A stretch of DNA of 64,000 nt from Polaromonas sp. (GCA_030654695.1 JAURWY010000016.1:93391-157390); one strand, 5' to 3'; numbered from the stretch's first letter, positions 18,768 through 27,941 are shown. Notes: generated by a model from the letters alone, not told the origin. Made by a program: numbers and translations.

Positions 18768-19988
18768 ATGACCCCTTCTAGTTCAAGTGCACCCAAACCC
18801 ACTGGCGATGTAACACCCGCCGCTTCCGCCATCGTCTGGAGCGATCCAGCGCGGGCCGCCGCCTTTGCAAAGTGGCTGTCCGCCACCAGTGCCGCATGCC
18901 AGCTAGACCCCGGGACGCTGCGCCTAGCCTCGGCAGACGCCAGCTTCCGGCGCTACTTCCGGATTGACCAAAGCGCGGGCAGCTGCATCATCATGGACGC
19001 ACCACCTTCGCAGGAAGACTGCGCGCCCTTCGTCAAAGTGGCCGAGCTGATGGCGCAAGCCGGACTGAATGCGCCGCGTGTGCTGGCCTGGGATCAGGCG
19101 CAAGGCTTCATGCTGCTGACGGATCTGGGCTCGCAAACCATGATGGAGGTCATCAAGCAGCAAGGTTCACTGGACATCGTGCCGCAAAACGGGCAACTCA
19201 TTCACCAGCTGTACATGAATGCGGTAGATGCTTTGATTCAATGGCAGCTGTCTTCACGGCCCGATGTGTTACCGGCCTATGACGACGCCCTGCTATCGCG
19301 CGAACTGGCGTTGTTCCCGGACTGGTACATCGCCCAACACCGCGGCATCGCGATAGACAACGCTCTCCAAGAAAAGCTGGCTGGTTTTTTTGCACAAATC
19401 AAAGCCAGCAATTTGAATTCGCTGGGTGGCGCGCGCGTCTTTGTGCACCGGGACTTCATGCCTAGGAATCTAATGGCCCCCACGCTCCCCACTGCGTGTG
19501 GTTCGCTGCCCCCTCAAGGGGCTAATTTTCCTTGGGGCGGCCCTGCGGAAAATTTCATCCCCGCAAAATCGATCGAGCATCACCCCACGCTTGGCGTATT
19601 AGATTTCCAGGACGCCGTCTACGGCCCGATCACGTACGACATCGCCAGTCTGATGCGCGACGCTTTTTTGAGCTGGGATGAAGAGTTCGTCATCGACATC
19701 ACCATCCGTTATTGGCAAAAAGCGCGCAAGGCCGGCTTGCCGGTGGGCGATGACTTCGGCGAGTTTTACCGCGCTGTGGAGTGGATGGGTCTGCAACGGC
19801 ACCTGAAAATCCTCGGCATTTTTGCGCGCCTGACTCTGCGCGACGGCAAGCCGCAGTACTTGGCAGATACGCCGCGCTTCATCAAGTACGCCCGCAGCAC
19901 CGCCTCGCGTTACCGCCAACTCGGACCGTTGATGGTCTTGCTCGACGAGATTGAAGGCAACGAAACCCGCATCGGATACACCTTTTAA
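18768..19988 (+). CDS. amgK: AmgK-like cell-wall amino-sugar kinase carrying an in-frame repeat insert
   Basis: A 406-residue aminoglycoside-phosphotransferase-fold kinase resembling AmgK (anomeric kinase for N-acetylmuramate/N-acetylglucosamine in peptidoglycan recycling). Visible parts are ASFRRYFRI near residue 59, the catalytic VFVHRDFMPRNL at 225-235 and the metal-binding VLDFQDAVYGP at 277-287. Between the last two, where relatives have only a few residues, about 36 extra residues (about 237-272, APTLPTACGSLPPQGANFP...) are encoded by a palindromic repeat also found in metX. The frame stays open, so a functional but loop-extended enzyme is plausible. murU, the usual partner, is not adjacent; rsmE follows with a one-base overlap. 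Confidence 0.82.
   Translation: MTPSSSSAPKPTGDVTPAASAIVWSDPARAAAFAKWLSATSAACQLDPGTLRLASADASFRRYFRIDQSAGSCIIMDAPPSQEDCAPFVKVAELMAQAGLNAPRVLAWDQAQGFMLLTDLGSQTMMEVIKQQGSLDIVPQNGQLIHQLYMNAVDALIQWQLSSRPDVLPAYDDALLSRELALFPDWYIAQHRGIAIDNALQEKLAGFFAQIKASNLNSLGGARVFVHRDFMPRNLMAPTLPTACGSLPPQGANFPWGGPAENFIPAKSIEHHPTLGVLDFQDAVYGPITYDIASLMRDAFLSWDEEFVIDITIRYWQKARKAGLPVGDDFGEFYRAVEWMGLQRHLKILGIFARLTLRDGKPQYLADTPRFIKYARSTASRYRQLGPLMVLLDEIEGNETRIGYTF
19474..19550 (+). repeat. Palindromic repeat element inserted in frame in amgK
   Basis: The stretch reads GGCCCCCACGCTC, then CGCTGCCCCCTCAAGGGGC (inner palindrome), then TTTTCCTTGGGGCGGCCC. Aligned with the minus-strand copy in metX (27155 down to about 27078), the same blocks occur in the same order and the same reading frame. 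Both encode APTL(x)n LPPxGAxFPxGxPxE. The stop-free frame and location in a loop suggest selection for tolerated insertions. Confidence 0.75.
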
Positions 19989-20728
19989 TGACCGCCCGTT
20001 TCTTTGCCGATGTGCCCATGGCGGCAGGTGCCACCTTGAGCCTGCCCGACAGCACCGCGCGCCATGTGCAAGTCCTTCGCATGCAGCCGGGCCACAGCAT
20101 CACGCTGTTCAACGGTCAGGGTGGCGAATGGGACGCCACCATCACGCGCATGGGCCGCAGCGATGTTGACGTTTGTTTAGGTGCGCACCACCCTAGCGAA
20201 CGCGAAGCAGGCCGCAGCGTGCAATTGGCTCTGGGCATGCCGGCCAACGAACGCATGGACTGGCTGATCGAAAAAGCCACCGAGCTCGGTGTCAACAGCT
20301 TGCAACCGCTGCACACCAGCCGCAGCGTGTTACGCCTGTCGGGCGATCGCGCTGAGAAAAAACAAAACCACTGGCAGTCCGTTGCGGTGGCGGCCTGCGA
20401 ACAATGCGGAGGCAATCGTGTGCCAACAGTGGCGCCGGTGCGTGATTTCGCGGCTTGGCTGAAAGCTCTGCCTGCGGCCACGGCTGAGCCGCCGGTGCTG
20501 CGCTGCCTGCTTTCGCTGACAGACGGCACGCAGCCGCTGGTCAGCGCCCTAGCCGCGTTGCCTGACGACGCTGCGGTGTGTTTTTTGAGCGGCCCCGAAG
20601 GCGGTCTGAGCGCAGCAGAAGAAGCCTTGGCCATCGGCAGTGGGTTTGTCGCGGTGACCTTGGGGCCGCGGGTGCTGAGGGCAGAAACAGCGGCCTTGAC
20701 GGCCTTGGTGCTCGCCTTGAACCATTGA
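19988..20728 (+). CDS. rsmE: 16S rRNA (uracil-1498-N3)-methyltransferase RsmE
   Basis: A 246-residue SPOUT-class methyltransferase for m3U1498 of 16S rRNA. The N-terminal PUA-like part begins TARFFADVPM and HVLRMQPGHSITLFNGQGGEW is readable (HVQVLRM in the sequence). The C-terminal knot has AVCFLSGPEGGLSAAEE and TLGPRVLRAETAAL, the RsmE signatures forming the SAM pocket. The start codon overlaps the upstream stop in TAATG, so translation is coupled to the amgK-like kinase gene. Confidence 0.95.
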   Translation: MTARFFADVPMAAGATLSLPDSTARHVQVLRMQPGHSITLFNGQGGEWDATITRMGRSDVDVCLGAHHPSEREAGRSVQLALGMPANERMDWLIEKATELGVNSLQPLHTSRSVLRLSGDRAEKKQNHWQSVAVAACEQCGGNRVPTVAPVRDFAAWLKALPAATAEPPVLRCLLSLTDGTQPLVSALAALPDDAAVCFLSGPEGGLSAAEEALAIGSGFVAVTLGPRVLRAETAALTALVLALNH

Positions 20729-20803
20729 CCACGCTTTTAGCACGTTGTGTTGCTGCGAGACCGCCTTACAAGACGACAGCGGCTCATGTATAAACACTAG
20801 CTT

Positions 20804-21973
20804 ATGAATCTGAACCTCTGGCTTCTCACGCTCTGCCAAGGGCTGTTTCTGACCAACAACGTCACCTTCATCGCCATCAATGGCTTGGTCGGGCTGAGTT
20901 TGGCACCACTGGGTTGGATGGCGACCTTGCCGGTGATGGGCTACGTGGTTGGCGGTGCGCTGTCGACCGGTCTGGTGGCAAAAACCCAAAAACGCTTTGG
21001 CCGGAAAAACTCGTTTCAGCTCGGTTTGGCCGTGGCTTTGGGCTCAGCGCTGCTGTGCGCTTGGGCCGCCTACACCAGCCAGTTTTGGCTCTTGGTCGGC
21101 GCCACCTTGATCGCCGGGTATTACAACGCCAATGCGCAGCTCTACCGGTTTGCAGCAGCTGAGTTAGCTGTTCCCGCGTTTAAAGAGAAAGCGGTTTCGT
21201 TGGTGATGGCGGGCGGCTTGCTCGGTGCTGTGGCTGGGCCAAACCTCGCAGCCTACACCCGCAACTTAACCACCATTCCCTTTGCCGGCGCTTACCTGGC
21301 TTTGGCCGGCGTGGCGCTGCTGGCAATGCTGCTGCTGGCGGGCATCCGCTTTCCACCCGTGCCAGCGCAAACAGCCCATTCAGGCGGCCGGCCACTGAGC
21401 GTAATCATGCGGCAACCGGCCTTCATCGTAGCGGCGGCGGCCGGCGCCTTGGGTTACGGCGTGATGAATCTGTTGATGGCGGCCACGCCGATTGCCATGC
21501 AAGTCTGCGGACTGCCTTTTTCGGACACGGCGCTGGTGTTGCAATGGCATGTGATCGGCATGTTTGCGCCTGGCTTTTTCACAGGACACCTGATCCGTCG
21601 ATTTGGCACCTTACCCATCATGGGCGTCGGGCTAGCGTTGAACATTTTGTGCGTGATGGTCGCGCTGTCGGGTGTCAGCTTGCACGAGTTTTTGGTGGCA
21701 CTGTTTTTGGTGGGCGTCGGCTGGAATTTCCTTTTCACCGGCGCCACCACGCTGGCACTGACGACTTACCGCCCGGAAGAAAAAGACAAAGCGCAAGGCG
21801 CACTGAATTTCTGTGTTTTTGCGGTCTTGGCGCTAACATCACTGGCTTCCGGCGTATTGGTCACAACGCAGGGTTGGCGGCTGCTCAATCTCGGTTCGCT
21901 GTTACCGCTGGCACTGACAGGCGCGGCTCTTGTCTGGCTGGCCTGGCAGCAGCGGCGCCCTGTGCCGAACTGA
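20804..21973 (+). CDS. MFS transporter
   Basis: A 389-residue membrane protein with about 12 hydrophobic helices and an MFS-type loop after the second helix (VAKTQKRFGRKNSF, akin to the G-x3-D/R-R-x-G-R motif). It begins MNLNLWLLTLCQGLFLTNN. Hydrophobic repeats continue to the end (LLPLALTGAALVWLAWQQR). Substrate unknown; relatives of this size are often annotated YnfM/drug-efflux-like. It is 75 bases after rsmE and convergent with the M20 peptidase gene, whose stop lies 38 bases downstream. Confidence 0.88.
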   Translation: MNLNLWLLTLCQGLFLTNNVTFIAINGLVGLSLAPLGWMATLPVMGYVVGGALSTGLVAKTQKRFGRKNSFQLGLAVALGSALLCAWAAYTSQFWLLVGATLIAGYYNANAQLYRFAAAELAVPAFKEKAVSLVMAGGLLGAVAGPNLAAYTRNLTTIPFAGAYLALAGVALLAMLLLAGIRFPPVPAQTAHSGGRPLSVIMRQPAFIVAAAAGALGYGVMNLLMAATPIAMQVCGLPFSDTALVLQWHVIGMFAPGFFTGHLIRRFGTLPIMGVGLALNILCVMVALSGVSLHEFLVALFLVGVGWNFLFTGATTLALTTYRPEEKDKAQGALNFCVFAVLALTSLASGVLVTTQGWRLLNLGSLLPLALTGAALVWLAWQQRRPVPN

Positions 21974-22011
21974 AGTACGCCGAAGCGCTTAGCCGCGCCG
22001 ACTGGCTGTGC

Positions 22012-23487
22012 TCAGGCCGGCATTTGCGCGATGACATGCGCGACCGCAGCCGTGAGTTTTTTGGCGTAGGGCACATGCAAAAATTCATTCGGTCCGTGCG
22101 CATTGCTTTTTGGGCCGAGGACGCCGCAGACCATCATCTGCGCCTTGGGGAAACCTTGGCTCAGCATGCTCATGAGCGGGATCGTGCCGCCCTGCCCGAT
22201 AGTGCCGCAGGAAGCGCCAAAAAATGCCTGTGACGCGCTGTCCAGCGCCTTGTCAAACCACGGCGTTGACGACGGTGCGTTCCAGCCGTTGGCGCCGCCA
22301 CCGCCCTGAAACGTCACCTTGGCCTGATACGGCGCGTTGTCTTCGAGCAGTTTTTTGAGTTCTTGCACGGCTTGTGCGGCGTCCACCAACGGCGGCAGCC
22401 GCAGCGAGAGCTTGAAGGCGGTGTAGGGCCGCAGCACATTGCCGGCGTCTTTCAGGGCCGGTAAACCATCAGCGCCGGTGACGCTCAAGGTCGGCCGCCA
22501 CGTGCGGTTCAGCAAGGCTTCAACCGGGTCGGTGGTGGTCGGCAGCGTGAAGACGCTGGCGCCTTCGCAGTCGTAGTGCGCCCACGGAAAGCGCTTGTAC
22601 AACTCGTCACCCAAAATGGCCGCCGTGGCGTGCGCTTGCGCTAGACGGTCGGTTGGTACTTCGCAGTGAAAACTGGCTGGCAACAAGCGGCCGGTGGCGC
22701 TGTCTTCAAGGCGGTCTAACACCTGCCGCATGATGCGAAAACTCGACGGCACCAAGCCGCTGGCGTCGCCGGAGTGAATGCCCTCAGTGAGCACTTCGAC
22801 TTTGAGCGTGCCGGTGGCATTGCCACGCAAGCTGGTGGTGAGCCAGAGCTGGTCGTAATTGCCGGCGCCTGAGTCGAGGCAAATCACCAGCCCGACATCG
22901 CCCAGCCGGCTGCGCAAAGCATCGACATACGGCAGCAAATCGTAGGAGCCGCTTTCTTCGCAGGTTTCGATCAAACCGACGATGCGCGGATGCCCCACCT
23001 TCTGGCTTTTCAAAGCCTGAATCGCCGCAATGCTGGCGTAGGTGGCGTAACCATCGTCGGCGCCGCCGCGGCCGTAGAGTTTGCCGTCTTGATAGACCGG
23101 TGTCCACGGGCCGAGGTCGGATCGCCAACCGCTGAATTCCGGTTGTTTGTCGAGGTGGCCGTACATCAACACGGTTTGAGCCGTTTGGCCGGGCACCGAC
23201 GCGCGCGTCGCCGGGACTTCAAAAAACAGCACGGGCGTGCGACCCGGCAAGCGCACAATTTCCAGCGTCAGGCCCTCGACTTTTTGAGCTTCGATCCAAG
23301 CCGCAGCGTTGTTCACAACGGTGTCGATAAATCCGTTCTGCGCCCAGTCACTGTCAAAGCCCGGCGACTTGGCCGGGATGGCGATGTAGTCACTGAGCTG
23401 GCGCACGATGTCGCCGTCCCATTGGGCGCTGACCTGCTCCAGCGCAGCGGCCGAGTCAAGAACTGAAGTGGGCAAACGAGCATTCAT
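22012..23487 (-). CDS. M20 family metallopeptidase (dipeptidase-like)
   Basis: A 491-residue zinc-dependent exopeptidase of the M20 family. Metal ligands and catalytic residues are visible in order: VLMYGHLDKQPEF (His), YGRGGADDGYATY (bridging Asp), LIETCEESGSYDL (Glu-Glu), LVICLDSGAGNYD (Asp) and NAHGPNEFLHVPY (His). A lid/dimerisation domain lies between about residues 225 and 390. No signal peptide, so cytoplasmic. It probably hydrolyses di- or tripeptides; the exact specificity is not readable. Confidence 0.93.
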   Translation of the reverse strand: MNARLPTSVLDSAAALEQVSAQWDGDIVRQLSDYIAIPAKSPGFDSDWAQNGFIDTVVNNAAAWIEAQKVEGLTLEIVRLPGRTPVLFFEVPATRASVPGQTAQTVLMYGHLDKQPEFSGWRSDLGPWTPVYQDGKLYGRGGADDGYATYASIAAIQALKSQKVGHPRIVGLIETCEESGSYDLLPYVDALRSRLGDVGLVICLDSGAGNYDQLWLTTSLRGNATGTLKVEVLTEGIHSGDASGLVPSSFRIMRQVLDRLEDSATGRLLPASFHCEVPTDRLAQAHATAAILGDELYKRFPWAHYDCEGASVFTLPTTTDPVEALLNRTWRPTLSVTGADGLPALKDAGNVLRPYTAFKLSLRLPPLVDAAQAVQELKKLLEDNAPYQAKVTFQGGGGANGWNAPSSTPWFDKALDSASQAFFGASCGTIGQGGTIPLMSMLSQGFPKAQMMVCGVLGPKSNAHGPNEFLHVPYAKKLTAAVAHVIAQMPA

Positions 23488-23559
23488 AGCGAACTCCTCA
23501 AAAAGAAATCAATTGAACGGTTGACTCAACGCAAGCGATACGCCTCAAGGCTGCAGCGA

Positions 23560-24141
23560 TCACGGCCGCGACAAGGGACGCGGGACCAAACTCACACGCA
23601 AGCCGTTCGGCGTGACCGTGATCTCACCCGGCTCCAGCCCCAAGCCGTTGACCAAGCTCAGGTCTTTGTCACTGAATTGATGCAGCACACGGTTGTCAAA
23701 CAAGCGCTCCGCCAGCCTTGGCGCATTGCGTGTGATGGCCGTTTGATAAGGCTCCGGCACGCCCGCCAAACTGACGCGGTTGACGCGCGCACCCGTCATG
23801 CGAATGGTGTTGTCGTTCGGCTCAAAACGCAGGCCAAAATCCAAGGCGATACTGCCACTGTAATTGCCGCCGAGCAAGCGGTCGGCGACGTTCAGATCAA
23901 TGTCGGTGGCGAGCCGATTGCTGGTGGCGAGCAAGCTCAACCGCGGCGGCAAGACTTCCAGCTCAATCACCTCGGCCAAGCGCTGCTTGATGGGAAAACG
24001 CTGGGCTATCGCCTGCTGCAAGCGCTCCGCGGACACGTTGACACTGCGCGGCGCCAAGCTCGCTAGCAAAGGCGCGCCGGTGCACGCCAGCAGCCAACTG
24101 CCCAAGGTGACGAACAAAGCCCAATGGAAAAATCGTTTCAT
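23560..24141 (-). CDS. DUF1439 (YceB-like) lipoprotein
   Basis: A 193-residue protein with a lipoprotein signal: KRF, hydrophobic WALFVTLGSWLLAC with the lipobox cysteine at residue 20. The mature part resembles the DUF1439/YceB group of tubular lipid-binding-like lipoproteins (NVSAERLQQAIAQRFPIKQR, LDFGLRFEPNDNTIRMTGARV). It should be anchored to a membrane leaflet facing the periplasm. Function not established. It stands alone between the M20 peptidase (72-base gap) and the SulP gene (84-base gap). Confidence 0.82.
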   Translation of the reverse strand: MKRFFHWALFVTLGSWLLACTGAPLLASLAPRSVNVSAERLQQAIAQRFPIKQRLAEVIELEVLPPRLSLLATSNRLATDIDLNVADRLLGGNYSGSIALDFGLRFEPNDNTIRMTGARVNRVSLAGVPEPYQTAITRNAPRLAERLFDNRVLHQFSDKDLSLVNGLGLEPGEITVTPNGLRVSLVPRPLSRP

Positions 24142-24225
24142 AAAATCGTCTCACATCTCAAAGATGGCTGGCCATAGCAGATCATCGCGCTTGAACATTG
24201 TGCGCGTCACGGCCACTTCAAGCGG

Positions 24226-26037
24226 TCAAGGCCCAGGCACGCTCTTGCATTCCCAAAAAATGCGTGCGGTGCAATGCTTGCAAATCTCCGGGTCGAGCTT
24301 GTGAAAAATCGTGGCGATGGCTGTGCGCTTGTCGGGGAACTGATGCTCTGGGCCCAGCAAGCGGGTGAAACCGGTGGTTTTCCACATGCTGATGACTTCC
24401 GGGCGCGGCCGGTGAAAGTACAAATCCCCGCCCATCGCTCGGCGTGCGTTGAGCTCGGCTTCCCACAACTCAGCACCCGCCAAGTCGATGAAGTTCATGC
24501 TTTTGCCCATCACCAACAAATGCTTTTGCGGCTGCGGCACATGGCGCAGCGCGTGCAGCGTGTCGGCGACATGCTGGGTCGCGCCAAAGTAAACCTCACC
24601 CTCCATGCGCAGCAGTTTGAGCTGCGGACATTCCGGCAAGGGGTGAACCTCGGCCGCTGCGGCAGCTGTCACACTTGAATCGCTGGCATCGCTGGGAGTG
24701 TCTTCCAACACCACGAATTGACGGTCAGGGTGGGTGCTGTAAAAGCCCATGGTGCGCATGGCCGGCCGCGAGGTGCGGTACAAAAAAGACATCAGCGAGA
24801 GCAGTGTTCCTAGCAAAATCGCGATCTCAAGGCGAATCGTGACAGTTGCCGCCATGGTCGCCAAGGCCACGCCAAATTCGGTGCGGCTCAACTGCAGCAG
24901 CTGACGCCAGCGCGGCAGGTCGAACAAAGACATGGCCACCACCAACAGCAGCGCAGCTAGCGCAGCCATGGGAATTTTGGCCAGCAGCGGCGCGCTCACG
25001 GCCACCAAAGCCAGCAGCAGCAAGGCCGAAAACACCGACGCCAATGGCGTGTGCGCGCCGGCCTGCAAATTCGGCATGGAGCGGTTCATGGAACCGCAGG
25101 ACACATAAGACGAGAAAAACCCGCCGACGATATTCGACAAGCCCTGACCCCTAAACTCGCGATTGGCGTCAATCCGCTGACCCGAGCGTGCGGCCACCGC
25201 CTTGGCAATCGAGATCGACTGACCCAGCGCGACGATCGTCAGCGCAAAGGCCAAACCAAGCAACTCTGACACCGATGACAAACTGATTTGCGGGACTGAA
25301 AAATGCGGCCAGGGCACGGCCACGGTGCCGACCATGCGCAAGCTCGAAAAAGAGGCTTCTTGCGTTTGACCAGCCGCCAGCCAAGCGAACAGCGTTGCCG
25401 ACACCAGGCCTGCCAACATGTAAGGCCAGTGCGGGCGCCAGCGCCGCAAAGTCAGCGCGACCAACACCGTCACCGCAGCCACGGCCAGGGCCGCCGGCTG
25501 CGCCCCGGTCCAGTGGCCGGCGACCTGCTGCAACAAAGCCCGAACCCCAGATTCAGCGGCTGCACCGAGTCCCAACAAATCTGGCAAGGCATAGATACCA
25601 ATGAGCACCGCTGCGCCCGAGGTAAAACCGAACAAAGCCGCGGGGGAAATGAAGTTGGCCAGCGTGCCCAGCCGCAGCGTGCCGATCAGCCACTGCATGA
25701 CGCCGACCATCACCGTGACGACCAAGGCCATCTGGATGTAAGCTGGGCTGAAGGCCATGGTCAGCGGGGACAACATGGCGAACAGCGCCAGTGAATTGGC
25801 ATTCGTCGGCCCCGACATGACATGCCAGCTCGAACCAAACAAGGCGGCAATGATGCACGGCACGATGGCCGTGTACAAACCGTACTCTGGCGGCAGCCCG
25901 GCCAAGGTCGCAAAAGCAATGCCCTGCGGCAACACCAGCACCGCGCCCAACAAACCCGCCATGCCATCAGCGCGCAAAGTTCGCGCCGATACGTCACGTA
26001 CCCAAGTACCGAAGAGGCGCTCGAATAAGCTCAGCAT
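24226..26037 (-). CDS. SulP-family anion transporter with STAS domain
   Basis: A 603-residue SLC26/SulP transporter. The N-terminal membrane domain (about residues 20-420) opens with ADGMAGLLGAVLVLPQGIAFATLAGLPPEYGLYTAI (contains the sulfate-transporter signature). The C-terminal cytoplasmic STAS domain (about 455-560) is marked by HLLVMGKSMNFIDLAGAELW. The tail has an unusual CKHCTARIFWEC cysteine cluster near the C-terminus. The ATG at 26037 is used because the longer frame starts inside metW. Only four bases separate it from metW, so sulfate (or other anion) uptake may be co-expressed with methionine synthesis. Confidence 0.9.
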   Translation of the reverse strand: MLSLFERLFGTWVRDVSARTLRADGMAGLLGAVLVLPQGIAFATLAGLPPEYGLYTAIVPCIIAALFGSSWHVMSGPTNANSLALFAMLSPLTMAFSPAYIQMALVVTVMVGVMQWLIGTLRLGTLANFISPAALFGFTSGAAVLIGIYALPDLLGLGAAAESGVRALLQQVAGHWTGAQPAALAVAAVTVLVALTLRRWRPHWPYMLAGLVSATLFAWLAAGQTQEASFSSLRMVGTVAVPWPHFSVPQISLSSVSELLGLAFALTIVALGQSISIAKAVAARSGQRIDANREFRGQGLSNIVGGFFSSYVSCGSMNRSMPNLQAGAHTPLASVFSALLLLALVAVSAPLLAKIPMAALAALLLVVAMSLFDLPRWRQLLQLSRTEFGVALATMAATVTIRLEIAILLGTLLSLMSFLYRTSRPAMRTMGFYSTHPDRQFVVLEDTPSDASDSSVTAAAAAEVHPLPECPQLKLLRMEGEVYFGATQHVADTLHALRHVPQPQKHLLVMGKSMNFIDLAGAELWEAELNARRAMGGDLYFHRPRPEVISMWKTTGFTRLLGPEHQFPDKRTAIATIFHKLDPEICKHCTARIFWECKSVPGP

Positions 26038-26041
26038 AGCG

Positions 26042-26650
26042 TCAAGCGCGTTGCACCTTGAAGACCGCCCGGCTGGCGCGTGCGTTTGGCCAAAAGCGTA
26101 TTTCTTCGCCGTCTTGCAGACCAAATTGGTCGAGAATTTTCAGGTGATTGCTCAAGGCCAAGGCCCGGAAATCTTGCAAGGTCCCGACCCGAATGTTCGG
26201 CGTGTCGTACCACTGGTATGGCAAGACCTTGGTCACCGGCATGCGACCCCGCAGCACCGCCAAACGGTTCGGCCAATGGCCAAAATTAGGAAAAGCAACG
26301 ATGCCCAAGCGACCGACACGGGCGGTTTCGCGCAGCATGACTTCAGCGTTGTGCAGATGTTGCAGCGTGTCAATTTGCAGCACCACATCGAACGAGCGGT
26401 CGCCGAACAGCGCCAAGCCTTCTTCAAGGTTGAGCTGAATCACATTCACGCCGCGCTCGACACAGGCCTGCACATTGGCATCGTCAATCTCGACGCCGTA
26501 ACCCGAGCAGCCACGTTCGCGGATCAAATGCGCCAGCAACTCCCCCGTGCCGCAACCGAGGTCCAACACCCGCGAACCGTGTGGCACCAAGCGGGCAATC
26601 GACAGCAAGTCCGGCGAGCTTTCTTTCAAGACTTTGGACGGCAAGTTCAT
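26042..26650 (-). CDS. metW: Methionine biosynthesis protein MetW
   Basis: A 202-residue methyltransferase-fold protein of the MetW family. SAM-site-like [16 protein letters not shown] sits near residue 31, with [22 protein letters not shown] and [23 protein letters not shown] following. MetW works with MetX in homoserine acylation/methionine synthesis in proteobacteria lacking MetA. The coding region overlaps metX by four bases (ATGA-type arrangement), as is standard for the metX-metW pair. Confidence 0.95.
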   Translation of the reverse strand: MNLPSKVLKESSPDLLSIARLVPHGSRVLDLGCGTGELLAHLIRERGCSGYGVEIDDANVQACVERGVNVIQLNLEEGLALFGDRSFDVVLQIDTLQHLHNAEVMLRETARVGRLGIVAFPNFGHWPNRLAVLRGRMPVTKVLPYQWYDTPNIRVGTLQDFRALALSNHLKILDQFGLQDGEEIRFWPNARASRAVFKVQRA

Positions 26651-27888
26651 ACGGCCACCTTGCTGTTGAAGTAGGCGCGAACCACGCCCAAGTAACGCGC
26701 ATCTTCAAGCAAGAAGGCATCGTGCCCGTGCGGTGCGTCAATTTCGGCGTAGCTGACGTCGCGCTGGTTGTCGAGCAAGGCCTTGACGATTTCCCGGCTG
26801 CGGGCTGGTGAAAAGCGCCAGTCCGTGGTGAAACTGACCAACAAGAACTTTGCGCTGGCCTTGGCCAAGGCCAGACTCAGGTTGCCGCCGTGCGCACTGG
26901 CGGGGTCAAAGTAATCCAGCGCGCGGGTGATCAGCAAATACGTGTTGGCATCGAAGTACTCGCTGAATTTGTCGCCCTGGTAGCGCAAATAACTTTCGAT
27001 CTGAAACTCGACGTCTTGCGTTGAATACTTGAACGGGGACGCAGCTTGCGCAGCGCCAAGCGTGGGGGCTAAGGTTTCCTCGCCGGGCCGCCCCAAGGGA
27101 AAAGGCGCCCCCTCGGGGGGCAGCGTAGTACGCGAAGCGACGAGCGTGGGGGCTAATTGTCGGCCAAACTTTTCATTCATCACATCGTCGCTGAGATAAG
27201 TGATGTGACCAATCATGCGAGCAATGCGCAAGCCGCGTTTAGGCAACACGCCGTAGCGGTAAAAATGCCCACCGTGAAAGTCCGGATCGGTCGTGATCGC
27301 GCGTCGCGCCACTTCGTTGAAGGCGATGTTTTCAGCGTTCAGATTCGGCGCGCTGGCCACCACTACGGCGTGCCGCACACGATCGGGGTAGCGCAGCGTC
27401 CAGGCCAGTGCCTGCATGCCACCCAGACTGCCGCCCATCACGGCGGCCAAGGTCTGAATACCCAAAGCGTCCAGCAATCTAGCTTGCGCGTCGACCCAGT
27501 CTTCGACGGTGACCACCGGGAAGTCAGCGCCGTAAACTTCTTGCGTGTCCGGGTTGATTTGCATCGGCCCGGTGGAGCCGAAGCAAGAACCGAGGTTGTT
27601 GACACCAATGACGAAAAAGCGGTCGGTATCGACCGACTTGCCGGGCCCGATCATGCTGTCCCACCAGCCTTCGGACTTGGCTTTGGCCTGACCCGATTCG
27701 TCGAGGTAGACACCCGCCACATGGTGCGAGGCATTGAGCGCGTGGCAAATCAAAACGCCATTCGACTTGTCGGCGTTGAGCACGCCGTACGTCTCATAGC
27801 TCAAGTCGTAAGCGCGTATCGACGCGCCGCTTTGCAGCGGTAATACGTCTTTGAAATGCATGGTCAGCGGTGCTGCGACTAAGGTCAA
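26647..27888 (-). CDS. metX: Homoserine O-acyltransferase MetX with in-frame repeat insert
   Basis: A 413-residue alpha/beta-hydrolase acyltransferase activating homoserine for methionine synthesis; acetyl versus succinyl donor is not decidable here. Blocks include [14 protein letters not shown], the nucleophile elbow [10 protein letters not shown] (Ser154) and the terminal [13 protein letters not shown]. The start is proposed as TTG at 27888: an AGGTGAT sequence lies five bases upstream and the protein then begins [12 protein letters not shown], aligning with the family. ATG at 27861 is the alternative. Residues about 246-285 ([19 protein letters not shown]...) are an insertion encoded by a palindromic repeat, between FGRQL and [14 protein letters not shown] where relatives have few residues. 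Confidence 0.9.
   Translation of the reverse strand: MTLVAAPLTMHFKDVLPLQSGASIRAYDLSYETYGVLNADKSNGVLICHALNASHHVAGVYLDESGQAKAKSEGWWDSMIGPGKSVDTDRFFVIGVNNLGSCFGSTGPMQINPDTQEVYGADFPVVTVEDWVDAQARLLDALGIQTLAAVMGGSLGGMQALAWTLRYPDRVRHAVVVASAPNLNAENIAFNEVARRAITTDPDFHGGHFYRYGVLPKRGLRIARMIGHITYLSDDVMNEKFGRQLAPTLVASRTTLPPEGAPFPLGRPGEETLAPTLGAAQAASPFKYSTQDVEFQIESYLRYQGDKFSEYFDANTYLLITRALDYFDPASAHGGNLSLALAKASAKFLLVSFTTDWRFSPARSREIVKALLDNQRDVSYAEIDAPHGHDAFLLEDARYLGVVRAYFNSKVAV
27059..27155 (-). repeat. Palindromic repeat element inserted in frame in metX, flanked by 13-bp direct repeats
   Basis: On the coding strand the element runs TAGCCCCCACGCT, then GCTGCCCCCCGAGGGGGC (inner palindrome), TTTTCCCTTGGGGCGGCCC and a second TAGCCCCCACGCT. 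The two 13-base copies (27143-27155 and 27059-27071) are identical and 84 bases apart, exactly 28 codons. The sequence after the second copy looks like the start of a second, truncated unit. It matches the amgK insertion at 19474-19550. Confidence 0.78.
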
Positions 27889-27911
27889 ATAATCACCTGC
27901 ATAAAAATCGA

Positions 27912-27941
27912 AACCCGGCGTCGCCAAAGCGAATCCGGGTT
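27912..27941 (-). promoter_or_regulatory. Hairpin in metX leader
   Basis: On the minus strand AACCCGG (27941-27935) pairs with CCGGGTT (27918-27912), with a GCG/CGC pair inside the 16-base loop. The run TTTCGATTTTT follows. It ends about 24 bases before the proposed TTG start. It could be an attenuator-like or leader-processing structure. No known SAM riboswitch family was recognised. Confidence 0.35.

Noticed and set aside
27912..27941. SAM riboswitch before metX
   Set aside because: Only a simple hairpin is present. None of the conserved SAM-I, SAM-II or SAM-V core sequences could be recognised.
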